A stretch of DNA of 64,000 nt, taken from NCBI GenBank assembly GCA_933228675.1, contig OW121744.1, forward strand, positions 117,699,600-117,763,599, in the 5' to 3' direction. Below the pieces are notes generated by a model. The model saw nothing but the letters and a program-made list of their open reading frames with translations, was not told the origin of the DNA and did not search any database. Below, in pieces: positions 25,276-40,800 of the stretch (positions are counted from its first letter, which is position 1; the number at the start of each line of letters is the position of its first letter). Both the position numbers and the translations under genes were made by a program. This stretch comes from Stomorhina lunata. Taxonomy: Eukaryota; Arthropoda; Insecta; Diptera; Rhiniidae.

Positions 25276-25920
25276 TTAGAGTTGTGTTACGCCACCTTTG
25301 TTTATTAAAACGGTCTCGACTCGCTTTGGTAAGGTCCTCGAGTCCCAAATTTCCTAAATTTTGGACCTAAGCCCGTCAACAGTCCTTTGGGTTCATTTCG
25401 AAGGTTTCTTTTCATAATATCCCACAAATTTTCTATCGGAATAAAGTCTGGACTAGAAGATGACCAATCCATGACCTAGATTATATTTTCTTCAAGCCGC
25501 TTTTTCATTTTTTTTTTTTGCAATATGGGATAACGATGGTATCAGATTTTCCTCCACAGTTTTTAAATATTTGTCTGCATTTACCATTCCAAATATGAAA
25601 TGGAAATGACCGACACCTTTTTAGTACAGACATCCCCATACCCTAACGTTATTTGGAATCTGTACGTTATTTGGAATCTGTACTCTTTGTTGCATGTGCT
25701 TTTATGTATAAGGCTTTTTCTTGAATCACCAACTCATACATCAAACTTGGTTTCTCGATTTGAGAAAATATTCGTCTAGAATATTTGATACATTTTTTGT
25801 AAAGAATGGTTGATGAAAACTTTAAGCGATTTAATGCCTCCAACTGAAGTATTCCATGAATCAAAAGCATACAGCAACATGGAGTTCATGCTTAAAGAGA
25901 AAATGTGAAGTTTTATTTAG
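25276..25920 (-). pseudogene. Decayed Tc1-like (Tc1/mariner) transposase
   Basis: Leftward reading gives, in order, VRVWGCLY, GVGHFHFIFGMVNADKYL, ENLIPSLSHI, MDWSSSSPDFIPIENLW and, in another frame, PKRVETVLINKGGV ending at a stop near 25276. These match the C-terminal catalytic half of Tc1 transposases, including the PIENLW segment that carries the last acid of the DD34E triad. There are several stops and frameshifts. The block that should carry the second catalytic Asp is replaced by an A-rich run near 25510. Beyond about 25667 the N-terminal half is barely recognisable. Clearly inactive. Confidence 0.85.
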
Positions 25921-26139
25921 TATAGGAAAGGTGATACGTCCTTCACTTTAGTTTAAAATTTTGTGAAAATACCGGACTTCTGCCGACATGCTAGAGGTGA
26001 ACATTTGCCCGACGTCATATTTCGTTAATTATTCCCATATTTTTACTTTACATTAGTATCAATAAAGCTCAAATAGGGAAAAAATAATATTTCAAAGCCA
26101 ATTTACTTCCTAGCCTCAAATTTGCCCACCCTTTATGTC

Positions 26140-26221
26140 TTCAACTTAAGGTAGTTGAGCCTATTTAGGCAAAGCCCTGTCTTAAACTTATGGTAGTTAA
26201 GACTATTTAGGCAAAGCCCTG
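26140..26221. repeat. Short tandem duplication, 42-bp unit
   Basis: CTATTTAGGCAAAGCCCTG occurs at 26161 and, one base different, at 26203, each preceded by a related GGTAGTTnAG segment. Confidence 0.8.
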
Positions 26222-27120
26222 ATTCAAATTTGAAAGTGGGAATTGCATTTACCTTAACGGTCATATCTAAGAAATTTTGGATGAGTTGTCATATGCTTTC
26301 CTAGCGGAGAAGTAAAATTATTATTAAGTCAATTTGTATATTCTGTACCACGTCTTTACATAGTTATGCTGTTAATCCCGATTATTTAGATATCCGGTAC
26401 AGATATGTATGTATAATAATTTCTTGAAAAATCTTTAGCTGTTTTTATTTTTCATCCAAAATATTTTTGGAACAGCAATTTTATTTCAAAATCTTATCTT
26501 TACAATTTATAACAGCTACTTTTATAAAAATCTGTATCTTTAAAATAAAACGATTTTGTATAACATTTCCTACTTAGGAATATGGTTATTGTAAATTAGT
26601 TATTAGTAATTTAAATTCATTTCCTTTTATTGTTTCGTCAATTATTTGCGCTCTAATTCGTTTCAAACATCAAAGTCTTAAAAATCAAGCCGACACCTTT
26701 TGACAGCCCCATAATATTGTTTGTTGTGTAATTTGGCATGCAGCTACCTGTAGTTATAATTTTTTGTTTTAGTTTTTTTTTTCATATATTTTTGCAAGTG
26801 TTAACAACAATTTGTTCTTCTCTGGTCATTTATCTCTTTCAAAAGTCAACATTTTTGTGTCTGTCTTTTTGTAAAATGTGGATTGAAATTGAATTTTTTG
26901 CTATTGATTATAATTTTGATAGTTTTACACCTGATAATTTTTTACGGTCCATTTGTTAATCCACAGAGAATGCATTTTAGACTGAATATTTGGTTAAAGA
27001 GAGTGGTATCTGGGTCAATTCTATTACAGAGATTAAAACATACATTTTGATTTCACATTACAGCTGTAGCATGTAATGTGGATCTTGTTTTGGTTAATAT
27101 TATTGCTTTTTGCTAAAGAT
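26222..27120. other. AT-rich intergenic sequence
   Basis: Nothing recognised. Confidence 0.4.
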
Positions 27121-27419
27121 ATATCGACGCTTTATATGCAAAAAGTGCTATCTGCACTTTCGACCAAAATGTTTTTTTGATAGAAACATGTTCCTTGGCT
27201 TATCTGTCACATGTCATGTATTTAAAACGATAAAATTTTAACTCTACTACCATAGAAGCAAAATCAGAAGTTTTTAAAAACATAATTTGTATAAAATCTA
27301 AGCCCCATTTGTTATGATTTAGTAACTATTTTTATAGTTAACGACAAAAACAGTTTTTTCTCTCTCCTGTTAAGTTGTGAATTGGCAGATAGCACATTTT
27401 AAATATAAACCCTCGATAT
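27121..27419. mobile_element. Probable MITE, 299 bp, diverged inverted ends
   Basis: The left arm 27121-27155 contains TTTATATGCAAAAAGTGCTA and ends TCTGC. The right arm 27385-27419 is its inverted counterpart (GCAGATAGCACATTTTAAAT ... TCGATAT). About 27 of 35 positions pair. The interior is AT-rich with no coding capacity. Confidence 0.6.
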
Positions 27420-27719
27420 AATATGCATTTTACTTTCGCATTTTAAATTTCTCAATAAAAACACAAAATACTTTTGTAAATTTGGAATTTTGGGTGAAAA
27501 GTTAAACTTCTATATGTACATATTTAGTTAATTTCAAATTGTCCGTGATTTTTTGATAAAACACAAAAATTGTTTTTTTTTTTAATAAGAGTAAGATTTT
27601 CTTAAAAAAAAAAAAAACATTTTTTAAAAAATATTAATATTTTTTATTAATTAAATATTTTATTATCTTATTTTGCTATAAGTTCGCTAAAGTGGCGACA
27701 GCTTAAATTGAATTTAACA

Positions 27720-28030
27720 TTTCAAACGACCAAACAAAAATTAATTCAACTAAAAACATCAACAACCACGGGCTGACAACAAAAACGAAGAAGTTGATAA
27801 TAATGATGAGAAGCTCAAACCACAAACCGCACAACAAACAACAGCAAAATTATCGCAGCAATAACGCAACGAACCAAATAGAGGAGACCACCCAAGTTGG
27901 ACCACACACATAGAGTATCATCGAACAACTTACCCAACCAAACATTTATCCAGGCCCAAGCTCAACTTCAAATCACAGCACACACATTCCAACATACTTA
28001 CACTCTCCTCAATTGAGGCAAATTATCTTC
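27720..28030. promoter_or_regulatory. CA-rich enhancer-like island with Ci and Runt-like sites
   Basis: A CAA/CCA-rich block of higher complexity than its surroundings holds GACCACCCA at 27886-27894 and GACCACACA at 27900-27908, starting 14 bp apart in the same orientation. The block is 10 kb upstream of the ptc start. The motif pairing repeats that at 10.8 kb. Enhancer function is inference. Confidence 0.5.
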
Positions 28031-28710
28031 TACTATACATTCAAAAAGCCGCCTTAACCCAATGTTTTTAGATATTGTGTATCCATATGTATACACATAT
28101 ATAGACCTACCGAACATAATATACATATAATGCATATGTGGTTGGTTGATATTGCTGGTACTTGATATATTGTATTTTATGGAAAAAGAAACGATCCACT
28201 CACTAAAGCTGACAGTTTAAAATAAAGTTGGAAATTAACAAAATCAAAACAAAATAAAAAACCTATGTTTGAGTAAGCCGAATCGTATCTACCCTTCTCA
28301 GTTCCCAGTAACAAAAGTTTATAACACATATATATATATATATATCATTTGAGTCAATCAATGAGACAACTCTGTCAACATATTTAGACATACAGTCCGC
28401 ATGTGTAATTCGCACACCGTTGAATTTTTCCCTGACAATTGCAATATACATAAGTAGGGAAATTAAAATCAAATGTTCATATATAGAGTTTATGTCATCC
28501 CCCGAGTGCGGGTCCTTACTAAAAAATAAGTTATTCTGAAATTCAAGCCAAGAAAAATAATTTAAAAAATTGCATTTTTTGTGATGTATGTCAACTAGTT
28601 GGTTCATTCTAAAAGTGATTATGAGAAAAAGCAATTAAAAATGATATTCAAAAACAGCGTTTTTGCCCCCAAAAAGGGAGTGAAAGAAGTTAGAATTCGG
28701 CGGAAAAAAT

Positions 28711-28846
28711 TACGCCTTTGTTTTTATCTTGTGTAAAACCTTAAAAAATTATATCCAAAAGTCAAAAGGAAAGAATTTACGCCTTTGTTTTTATCCCTTG
28801 TAAAACCTTAAAAAAGTATGATATCCAAAAATCAAAAGGAAAAATT
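28711..28846. repeat. Tandem duplication, about 67-bp unit
   Basis: TACGCCTTTGTTTTTATC starts at 28711 and again at 28778. Each copy is followed by GTAAAACCTTAAAAAA and a TATCCAAAA string. Confidence 0.85.
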
Positions 28847-28854
28847 ATCTCTTA

Positions 28855-29098
28855 TACGAAGCCTTATGTATATATTTAAGTCATTTCCGTCATTGACCCT
28901 TATATTGAAGCTAGGGTCAAATGTGGGCCGATTTGTACATGGGGGTGCTGCCAGTTAGTCATCCAGACGGGCTGACAGCGTTAAATCGACTCATGAAGTG
29001 ATTCTATTAAAGGTGGATCTAAGACCAATATTTCTATGCGTTACATACATAAGCACAAACTTATAATACCCTTTCCATCTATTTTGGTGAAGGGTATA
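28855..29098 (-). mobile_element. Internally deleted TATACCC-end element, minus orientation
   Basis: It ends TTTTGGTGAAGGGTATA at 29098. Inside it carries the reverse of the 5' phrases of the 2618 copy (AGGTGGATCTAAGACCAATA, TATGCGTTACATACA) and a GGGGCCGAT-type phrase. Confidence 0.7.
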
Positions 29099-32000
29099 AT
29101 AAAATGTAAGAAAACAAATGTTTGGTTTATAAATGTTGATGAAGGAAGAAATGAAAGCCCCAAATGCATAATGCCAACAAAGTCACGCTAATGGACAAAT
29201 TTAGAGACTTGGCTACCTTACACTAACTATTTATTCCGCACACACACTCACACACATAACGACACTTGTTAAAACACATATACGAGTAAGATACACAGGA
29301 TCACCTACAGGAGGGGTTATTTATGATTTGAATATTACCTGATTTTAATTTGGGATATCAAAAGATGACTTACGTTGACTTATTGGACATATGATGATTA
29401 TATTCTGTAAAAATGTTTCCTAGAAATATAGTAAGGACATTATAGACTTAGTGTTCTTAAACAGTATTTTAAGAGTAAAGATTCCTTAATATTTAATTTT
29501 AGTCGATTGCAATCTATAACATTTTATATGCAACACCCTGTTTGTTGGTTTATGTGTATATTTTTCCCTAAAGTGGCCAGGAGTGTATTACCAGTGGCAA
29601 GTAGTAATTATTACATTAAGTGCGGTTTGGCATGTGGAACGATATATAACGAAAGAACCACACACAAACACGAAGTTGACGACGACCAAGATAACATGCC
29701 ACCAATGTTTTCAAAAGTAATAAGCTTGGTAGACGTGTTCCTGGCATAAAGCAGCAAGAGTTGAGAGTTTTACATGCAAAACAAACCGATCGTTAATACT
29801 TGCGACTCATGTCTACTTCTTTTATTTGATGTTTTTTTTTTCATTTTTTTGCGGTTAAGACCGGCATAAAGCCTAAGAGCCAGCTGAGCTAACCAAAGTA
29901 AGTAAAGCAAAAACGGCAACAACAAACCGTGTCCATGTGGCCAACGTGTGCGATGAGGTCTTAGATTACAATAACGACGTTGCTGACGATGAAGACGACA
30001 ATGATTGCGAGTGTAAGCTCAAGAGTATATTGTCATTTAACTTGTCTGCAATCATGTAGAACAAACCAGCATTACACAAACTTTGTAATATTGTAATACC
30101 AAAGCAAAATATTTACCAAGTTTCGCTCTTTTTTGATACTGGCAATTCGTGCTCTTTCAATGTTTTTTATTGCTCATTTCCTCTCGAGATTTTTCAGTGT
30201 CTCTAGCTCTTAGCGGGAGTTTTTCTACCTTTTTTTATTGTAGCTTACAAATTTCTACTTCCCGCCATCATAGATAATGGTTGGTGGTCTTACATGATAT
30301 AAACAACATCAAAACAGCTTTGAATCTATAAATTAAGACATTATATTGCAGCGGTCTTTCCATAGCACTAAGATAACAAAATATGTTTTTTTTATAAAAA
30401 CGGGTTTGGTGGAATCAAAACGAATATGAAATGCGCTAAGTAATCGAGATTAAGAAGTAATTGTTTTATTGGAATTTATTTATTGCAATCAAGCCATCTC
30501 CTGAATCTTAATGTTTAGTTGAAGTAGTTTCTACATTGCCATAGTAAAGACATGGATAACTTCCGCTTCTTCAAAATTTGGAACACCTTCATAGATGCCA
30601 TTTTATTGCCGATATGTTCTGATTTTCCAGAGATTTATAAATAATAGCTTTATACTCTTAAGACTACATATAAAAGACAATATACAAATGTATAAAAGCT
30701 ACCAACAATATACACCACTGGAAACTTTAATGGATATAAGCAAACTTACTTGAGCTGGATTTAGCACTGATCTTAACAATCTAACAAACCATATATGCCT
30801 AAAGATTTCCTCTAAAGGGCATAGAAAAGAGGTAAGAAAAATGTTGTCTACGAAATATTGAATTAAAAATGTAAGCTTTACTTTGAAATATAAAATGCAA
30901 CAGAGGAGGAGGAGAAAGAAATAACAAAAATCACATACCTAATAGCGGCATCAACGAATACAACAACAACAAGAAAAGACTTCAACAACTTTAGGTATTT
31001 TTCACAAGCATTGTCGGTGGTCGTTGCGAGGATGCCAGATAGATGTTTGTTACGCAAATTTTTTACATATTTTTTACTTGATCCGCGCATAAAGTATTGC
31101 ACATATATGAGAAAGATAGTAGTTTTTGTGTATATTTAATTAGAACTGTTTTAACCCTCTGCGGCTGACGAAGTAGTCTAGCAGAAACTAACTAACAACT
31201 ATTCCCACGAAATCGGAATGGTTCCCACGGCTTTCGGTTCTTTATAACAAAACGATTTTGAATATCGCAGTTACAACAACATATCGGAATCTACATTCTA
31301 GATAATATTATGTTTTAGGAAATGTTATTGTGGATTTTGGATTGACAAACCTGAACAAAAGAAATACTCTTTTACTTGTAAAACTTTCCAAAACAGCAAA
31401 GACTACGAAAAAATACAATGTGGCATCACTGCCGTGGAGTGACTGGCTGTACTTGCGTCTGTGTGAGTTCGTTTGCGTTTTACTCTGAGAGTGGTAATGT
31501 TTGTGCTCCCCACATAAACAACAAACAAATTCATTATTATTGCTGTTATTGTTGAAGTCTTGCAGTTTCCTAAATGACAATGAATGTTTATTTTTATTGT
31601 TGCTGTTGTTGGGAGGTTTGTTACGTTCATAGATAATATTATACCGGTATTTGACTTGAGGTTAAATGAAATGGCATTTTTCATATTTTTTTATTTAGTA
31701 TCAAGCGGAAGTTAAGAAAAGTTATTTTTAGAAATTTTTGTTTAAGATGAAATTATGAAAATTAAGTTTGTTCGATAAAAACGAATTTTAAAATTATTTA
31801 TTAATTAAAAATTTTCTTAGAAAATTTACCTTTTATAAACTTCATTTCAATATGAACGTTCAGGGAATTGCTTTCTGAACCATCATTGCACGTTTTTCTT
31901 TATTGTTGATCTTAAATTATTTACCCATTAAAACCAATTCATTTCGAACATGACTGGAATTATTATTATTACGAATTCAATATAAAAATCTAAAAATATT

Positions 32001-32593
32001 CATTCATGCATTCACATAAAGTTTTTAAATTATGCAAATGTTTTTATATACGAATACATCTAAAATACCTACACGATCATAAAAAAACTACGTTTTACCA
32101 CCCAAAAACTTAAAAAAAGCATACTCAAACGCACATTTTAAATTTTATTCATTTTATGAAATATTTGAGTATGTGATGCATATGAGTACATTTTGAGAAG
32201 GGAAGTAAAATAACAATGATATTAAACGATTTTCAGTTATGCTACATTTGTCTTTAGTGAAACTTAGCTTGGCATCACTGTTAAAAAGTATGTATGGGAG
32301 TATGGCAACATAGTAATAACGGAAGTGGGTATAGAAGTGATACCGGATGTGTAACAAAGAATTAATTAATGTACCCTACGAACTGTCAAAAAAAAACTAG
32401 TAAAGTATGAATATAGCTGTGAAATTTTCAATAAGGCTCAATCTAATAAATTTGTTTTAAAAGTGTAAACGATTTTCTTCTTCTGCTCTATCACAGTTGT
32501 CCAGAAACGTTACAAAATATACTTAAAATCCTTTGGTCCAGCACCAGCATATAAACTTTTTTTATTGCGCTTAAGTTGAAACATTAAACCAAG
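29099..32593. other. Intergenic sequence, partly CA-rich, with one-mismatch Ci motifs
   Basis: No gene. One-mismatch relatives of the Ci 9-mer occur at 30281 (GACCACCAA, minus), 31014 (GACCACCGA, minus) and 32096 (TACCACCCA, plus). Overlapping minus frames at 31308-31684 lie in CAA/GTT-rich DNA and are probably not coding. TGGCATCACTG occurs at 31421 and 32270. Confidence 0.4.
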
Positions 32594-32602
32594 TGGGTGG
32601 TC
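32594..32602 (-). promoter_or_regulatory. Candidate Ci/Gli binding site, nearest upstream of ptc
   Basis: TGGGTGGTC is a perfect reverse-complement match, 5.3 kb upstream of the ptc start codon. It is the closest perfect 5' site. The sequence just downstream is CATCATCG and TTGTTG-rich. Confidence 0.5.
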
Positions 32603-33185
32603 TAGATGATTTTGTAAATGTTTCTGTCGACGGTGCCTTTTGCTCCGCTCTATTTTATTTCTTTCTTCTTCAGTTAAGGAAACCTTTACCTAGACAATTG
32701 CAAAAGACAAAGTCATCATCATCAGCGTCTCCAACAAAGTCATCGTCATGTTTGTTGCAGTTGTTGTTATTGATGTTTTATTATTATTTTTTATTTGTTT
32801 TGTCCATTTTCCCCTGTTTTGAGGGGGAAGCTTTTAAAGCATAATTGGTTGAACCGAGTTAACCAACAATATGTTTGTTGCTGTTGATGATTTTTTATGA
32901 ATAAACGTCTGTGTGTGGCATTTAAGCAATTCACATATACATATCCCATTTACTTTAAAAGTGTAGTAATTCAAAATATAGCAACTTTTGTACTAAATGC
33001 CATTAAAAAATAGTTTTCTTCAGAGCTTAGGTGAAAGCAATTAAAGTTAATTAGAGGATTATTTGAAAAATAAGAGGCAATTTACAAAATGACTTTTTTT
33101 ATGATTTTAAAGCATAATTTTTGGTTTGTAGGCAAATGTATTTTTATTTGACGCTACTTTTTTATTATATGTACAATCATGTGTT

Positions 33186-35362
<2,177 letters not shown>

Positions 35363-35401
35363 TTTCACATATTTGTACAATAGATGTACAAATATGTGAA
35401 A
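35363..35401. repeat. Perfect hairpin, 17-bp stem and 5-nt loop
   Basis: TTTCACATATTTGTACA at 35363-35379, loop ATAGA, then the exact complement TGTACAAATATGTGAAA at 35385-35401. Confidence 0.93.
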
Positions 35402-35807
35402 TAAAGTCAAAATTCGATGTTTATTTTTTTTACTAAACTGTAGAAAAACTGTAGGGCGTGTGATGTAGGGGACGTTGGATAAGGTTTTGATTGGTCTTAA
35501 CATGGTAAGCCCAGACTTATCTTGGTACATGCTTCATTTCAACTGTGGACACTGACCTCCTTGTGGTATCACCAGGGTAACTATGATAACATCATTAAAA
35601 GTAGCGAGCTAATATGTGCCGCCAGCTCCCCCATAACAACGATAAAAATATGGGTTTTGACATCGGGCTAGTAACCCACTCCTAGAAAAAAAATATCTAC
35701 TATTCAAAAGCAAAAAGTAAGAATTGGGAGCCGTTTTAGTTCTTACTTGTTGCCTAATGTTGACGACTATGGAAAACGAAAAAAGGACCAAGATTTAAGG
35801 ATCAGCA

Positions 35808-36352
35808 CCTGCGAACACTTTACAGAGGTAGTGCTTTGATCCAGATTATGGATGTTCTTGATGCATATTAGTGTAATGTGGCTGCTGTCCAGGAGTTAAT
35901 GTTTAATTTCTTGCACATTTCGGAGGTCTCTGGTGAGCTGTACCAGGTTTCACGATAAAATTATAAAAAATCAGATAGACTATATTGTAGTTAATTGTAT
36001 TGGATGTCCGTACAATTCGAGGAGCAAATATGGACTCTGATAATTAACTTGTTGCAGCTAAGGTGAAAACACGTGTGAGTGTGTCGCGGAACATGCAAAC
36101 AGAAAAACAAAGAAAGTTTGTTGTCATCAAGCTACAATCTCATCAAATTGCCACCGATAACTCGCAACGAACTGCTCAATTACTCAGAAAAGATATTTCA
36201 GGTTCAAATGACATCTGCACGCTATGACAACATATTACCAACTACATGAAGATTGCTGCAAAATCTGTATTAGGGTTCCAAAATCCTCTTTCTAAAAACT
36301 CTCGGTATGACGACGAGCGCCGCATTGCCACCGCCAAGAAAATTAAGCATAC
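35808..36352 (+). pseudogene. LINE fragment (endonuclease start plus EN-RT linker), internally deleted
   Basis: 35808-35899 reads LRTLYRGSALIQIMDVLDAY, stop, CNVAAVQEL. This matches the first motif of the apurinic endonuclease domain of RTE-type LINEs, usually WNVRTLYRxGAL...VAxQE. 36254-36352 reads AAKSVLGFQNPLSKNSRYDD, resembling the linker before the reverse transcriptase. Most of the endonuclease between them is missing or unrecognisable, and stops are present. Dead element, 1.5 kb upstream of ptc. Confidence 0.7.
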
Positions 36353-37727
36353 TGGGCAACTCTACAATTAGTAGTTACGCGTCGAATTATATTATATTGC
36401 CTTGTATTACATAAATTTTACATTGTTATGTATGTTACGGTATAAAGGAACCACTGCATAATTTGAAACGATCCCAATGCCATGAAGCTATCGGAGCCAT
36501 GCTATTGTAAAAATAGTTATACATTTACAGTTTTGACTTTTTTAGTCCGTTTTGAATTCAGTTAAAGTTTTTAGTTTCGATGTACTTATTATTTTTCATA
36601 GAACTGTATTAATAATCCCACGCCTCTGACTGCTTTCCTTGAAAAAAATTAACATTATTGTGATATTTAATGTTATAAACATAATGTTGTTCGCAGTAAT
36701 GACTTTATTTAATGCAGCCCAGCATAAATTGAAACCTTCAAGTAAACTCTTAATGTCATAAATTTAAAGAGAGAGGCACACTTTATCAAACAAAAGAGAT
36801 AATGTTATTTACATGAGCATACTACATACATACATGCACATATAACTTAATAACATAAAATTTTTAACAGTTACAAGGAAAAAGACAGCAAATCAAAATG
36901 GCCGAATATGAAAAACCCACACTAACAGTAAAAGAGATCATTAAAAACATCATGAGAGCAGAGTTGTTATTCATTTAGTATACCCGCATCTGAGAGATAC
37001 AGATACTTGGATTTTTTATGTGTGTGCTGTTTTCGTAGCACGCTAATGAAGTTGTTTCGAGACTAAAACCGAAATATCTCTATCCAAATGTTGAAAAATC
37101 AACTGCTTCAGATTGAATACGATCTTCGGCCGAGTAACACGTTTTAGCGGTTAAAAATAATTTTTTCAAGTATTTCTCTTAAAAGTAACAACAAAAAATT
37201 ATACACAAAAAAATGTATTTAAAATAAATTCAGAAAATATTTTGTATCTTTTTAATAACTAAACTCGTGCGAAAAAAAAGAAATGTTAGCAAAACTACTT
37301 CTAAAGTATAAAGATTTAAAAGTGTTTTAAAAAAATAATAAACTTAAAAAATACAAAAGAATTTTTTGGAAAAAAGAATTATAAAGAAGCGTAACAAAAG
37401 CAATGGATAGCATGAAAATGGAATACTCTTAAATTAAAGAAACGAAAATATAAATAAGAAAAAAATATAAAAAGAGAAGAGTAAAATTAAAACAAAACAA
37501 GAAATTTTTTATAAAAATAAAAATCTTCAAAATGAAAACGTGACAAAAACATACTAAGATTTTATTAATTAAATAACTTAAATTAAAAGAGTAATTAAAA
37601 ATAAAAGTATTAATTATTAAAATGTCTAAAAGTTTTAACAAAGTTATAAGTAAAGTATAAAATTTACTACAAAAACCACAAACAAACAAAAGCAACAACA
37701 ACAATAAAAACATCGCTTTAACAAATG
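36353..37727. other. AT-rich region 5' of ptc, probable promoter and 5' UTR territory
   Basis: Mostly A-rich DNA. The more complex stretch 36995-37150 includes TTCAGATTG at 37108, a loose initiator match, and could hold a transcription start. A 26-codon ORF with a good start context (CAAAATGG) sits at 36898-36978. No perfect Ci site occurs in the 5.2 kb before the start codon. Confidence 0.35.
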
Positions 37728-37757
37728 TATATATAACACTAACTTGGCAGCACTGTT
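37728..37757 (+). promoter_or_regulatory. Possible ptc core promoter elements
   Basis: TATATATAA at 37728-37736 is followed by TGGCAGCACTGTT at 37745-37757, which fits the Drosophila core-promoter motif 7 of Ohler (KNNCAKCNCTRNY). A TATA at this place would put a start near 37760 and a 5' UTR of about 115 nt. Weak evidence; the true start could be further upstream. Confidence 0.25.
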
Positions 37758-37874
37758 TCTCTTAAAAAAAACTAATGCTGCGTTTTTAAAGCGCCATTTA
37801 AAAGCAAGTTTAACAAATTTGCCTAAAATCAAAATCACAACAATTCTGAATTGAAAATTTAATTTCCCTTTAAA

Positions 37875-40800
37875 ATGGTTGTACCCACAATGGATAGTTT
37901 ACCCCGTGTACCCGATACACATGGAGATGTGGTCGATGAAAAATTATTTTCAGATTTATATATACGAACCTCATGGGTGGATGCCCATGTAGCACTCGAT
38001 CAAATCGATAAGGTAAGTCCAGTTATATGTATATATGTACCTTCATACATATGTAGATAGTCTAACATTTCAATTAAGGAAAATTTTAAAATAATAAGAC
38101 AAAATTAAAAATTCTTAATAATGTACCTATATTACTAAATTTCCAAACATTTCAAAATTACAAATCCCATTCTATGTATTACAAAATTTCAGACAGTCTC
38201 AAATATGATTACAAATATATAGAAATTATATAAAATTGGAAAAACAAGTACTTATAGCTGTTTCGGGGAAGACCAATCATTTGATACTTTCCACAACTGA
38301 GTTAGATAAGTATAAAAAGTACAACCCTAAAAAATTTTAATTGCAAGGTATCTCCAATTTTAAAGATTTACTGGGGTTCTGACAAAAACTTTAAGATGCT
38401 TAAAGCTTTTTTAATAAGTAAAAAAGTGCTAGAGACAATGTATCTGAGCTTAATTTTCTATATATATATTCTTGACATTTCCGGCATCGGGTCTGATATA
38501 AAGTCTAGGGTTAAATGTCGACCAAAAGGCTTATTTTTTTTATCGATAAGGTATATTTGTCTTTACATTTATAATCAATTTTGTGAGTTTCAAGGTATGT
38601 TCAAATATAGGCCGATTGCAACGAAATTGGGTTTCCTAGCTTCGTCTACTACTAGGATGGCTAATGAATTTTGCTACACTATAAAATTCATATAAAAAAT
38701 ACTTTTTGCTAAGTTTATATTATTTATTTATTTTGTATTCATTTAAAACAATAAAAAATAATACATTTTTATTTAAGTAATTCTTTAATTTTTTTAAGTA
38801 CATAATTGAATTCAAATAGCCTTCACCCACAGAGACCTGAATTTCAATAAAATCCAAAAAATTTGTGTCGTATATAGAAGACTAAAATCTGTATTCTGTG
38901 AAGCCAGTCCTATGGGAAGTACACAAAATAATGATATCAAATGGTCTGGAAAGTAAAGGTGGTATCATTGTACCAATGCTTTATCCAGGTGTATCTTCAG
39001 AACATTTAAAGAAAAAAGTTTTAAGATTTTTTACAAAGATTTTTTGTTAATTATCGTAGGTTGGTGAAATATATGTAAGCAAGATTGATTTATCAAAATT
39101 ATTTGATATCATTGTGGCAAGAGTTTATACTAAAACGTTTTCAATTAAGTTTTTTTTTTCAATATTAATCAAAGACAACAATTATTTGAATTAACATACT
39201 TATTTAGAAAAATAAAAACTATCTTTAAATATCAAATTTAAAAGTCTAAGCATTTTAAATAAAACTTTACAATAGCCAAAAATGTGTTAGATCCAAATCA
39301 ATTTATTTTTCTATGAATTAAATACTTAAAAGTTTTCAAAGACCACCCAAAACTTAAAACATATAATTTAAAAAAAAGTTTTGAGATTTTTTTTTTGTCT
39401 TAAATTTTGTAAATGTAGTTTTTTAGTTTACGTTTAATTGAGTCATTAAAATAAATCGTTTGCGGTTTGACAGCTTTTTTATAACCGTTTTTTCTGCTTG
39501 TTTTTGTTTTTGTTTTTTTGTATTTACGTTAACTCTGGCAATTTTTTACTACCAAATGAAAAAAAAATACCACCAACAAATTCCCAATAATAACAAAAAA
39601 AAACTTGAAATGCATGAAACGAAAACAACAAAAAAGGCGTATAATAACCCAACAATCATTATTGTTTTTTATTTTCATTTTTTGAGACCCCACTCCCCAA
39701 AAAACAAACCAAAGACAAAATAATAGTGAGTGCATTTTAGATCAATCCATAATGGCAATCAATTGATCGCTTGCCAAAAAAAAAAAACAACAAAAATATT
39801 CAAGCTGCTGTATGGAGTAAAACTATCAACGTTACTTGCCTTTAGGCTATTACAGAAAATCCAAAGAACATTCGAGTTCAATGTTGTACACTCAAAAAAA
39901 ACGTATAGATTCTCCCTTTCAGAATTCTAGCTGGCAACACTGTTACACTTAAATCTAATGTTTTATATATTGTAAGAAAAAACTAACGGTAGATAATAAA
40001 ATATGAGCAGATTTCTTTTTATTATATATGCGTGTTTAATAAATTTTTTAAATAAAATTTTAAAATTTTCTTGGGTGTAAAGCAATCGCCTCCACCTAAA
40101 ATTCTCTTGCAACAACTATGATTCGTACTACATACAACAATTGCGGCCACTGATGATGATCATGTTTTTGTTGTTGCCAGTTTTTTTTTTTTATTTACCA
40201 TTTTCTGTTGTTACAAGTATTTTACGTGAAAAGAACACACAAAATAAAATAACACCAGTGTTGCCGTTATTTCCTTATATTTTACTGACTGGTTGTTTGT
40301 CTCTGTTGTCACCAATTTAGTTAAGTTATTATTACATTACTATGTAAAGAATATTAACACTACCATGTCATTTAACAGGACAAAATTTATTATTCATGAT
40401 CATCTGCATCATCTCACAAAATATCAGGGCAGTAGAATTTACCGTTATGATTTTACAGCAAAAACAATAAAGACTCAAGCTTCTCCTGTAAATTTTATTT
40501 TTTGGCGCTTGAGTCTTTTTGGCGGTTAGGGCTCGATATGCAGTAGGTATATCCACGAATAAACGATATTATCATATGGTAAAGTAGAATTTATACTTGA
40601 TATGTATATTTGCTGACGTATGCGAAAAAAGCTCTAAAATGCAAGTTTATTTGCAATATGAAAACATATTAAAAAAACAAATTAAAAAATCGCGATGTTT
40701 TCATATACTGTCGTAAAAAAAGGAACAAAAATCAAAGTCTTTATAATGAACACTGCTTGCTCTAAATCAAATATTGATAACAAAGTCTATTGAGTTTTAT

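Noticed and set aside
28263..28634. 123-residue minus-strand open frame
   Set aside because: Among the longest intergenic frames, but it includes a (TA)n tract coding YIYI, has no recognisable domain and no splice or promoter context. Could be an old transposon piece.
36898..36978. 26-codon ORF with good start context upstream of ptc
   Set aside because: Could be an upstream ORF in a long 5' UTR, but nothing shows that the region is transcribed and short ORFs are expected by chance.
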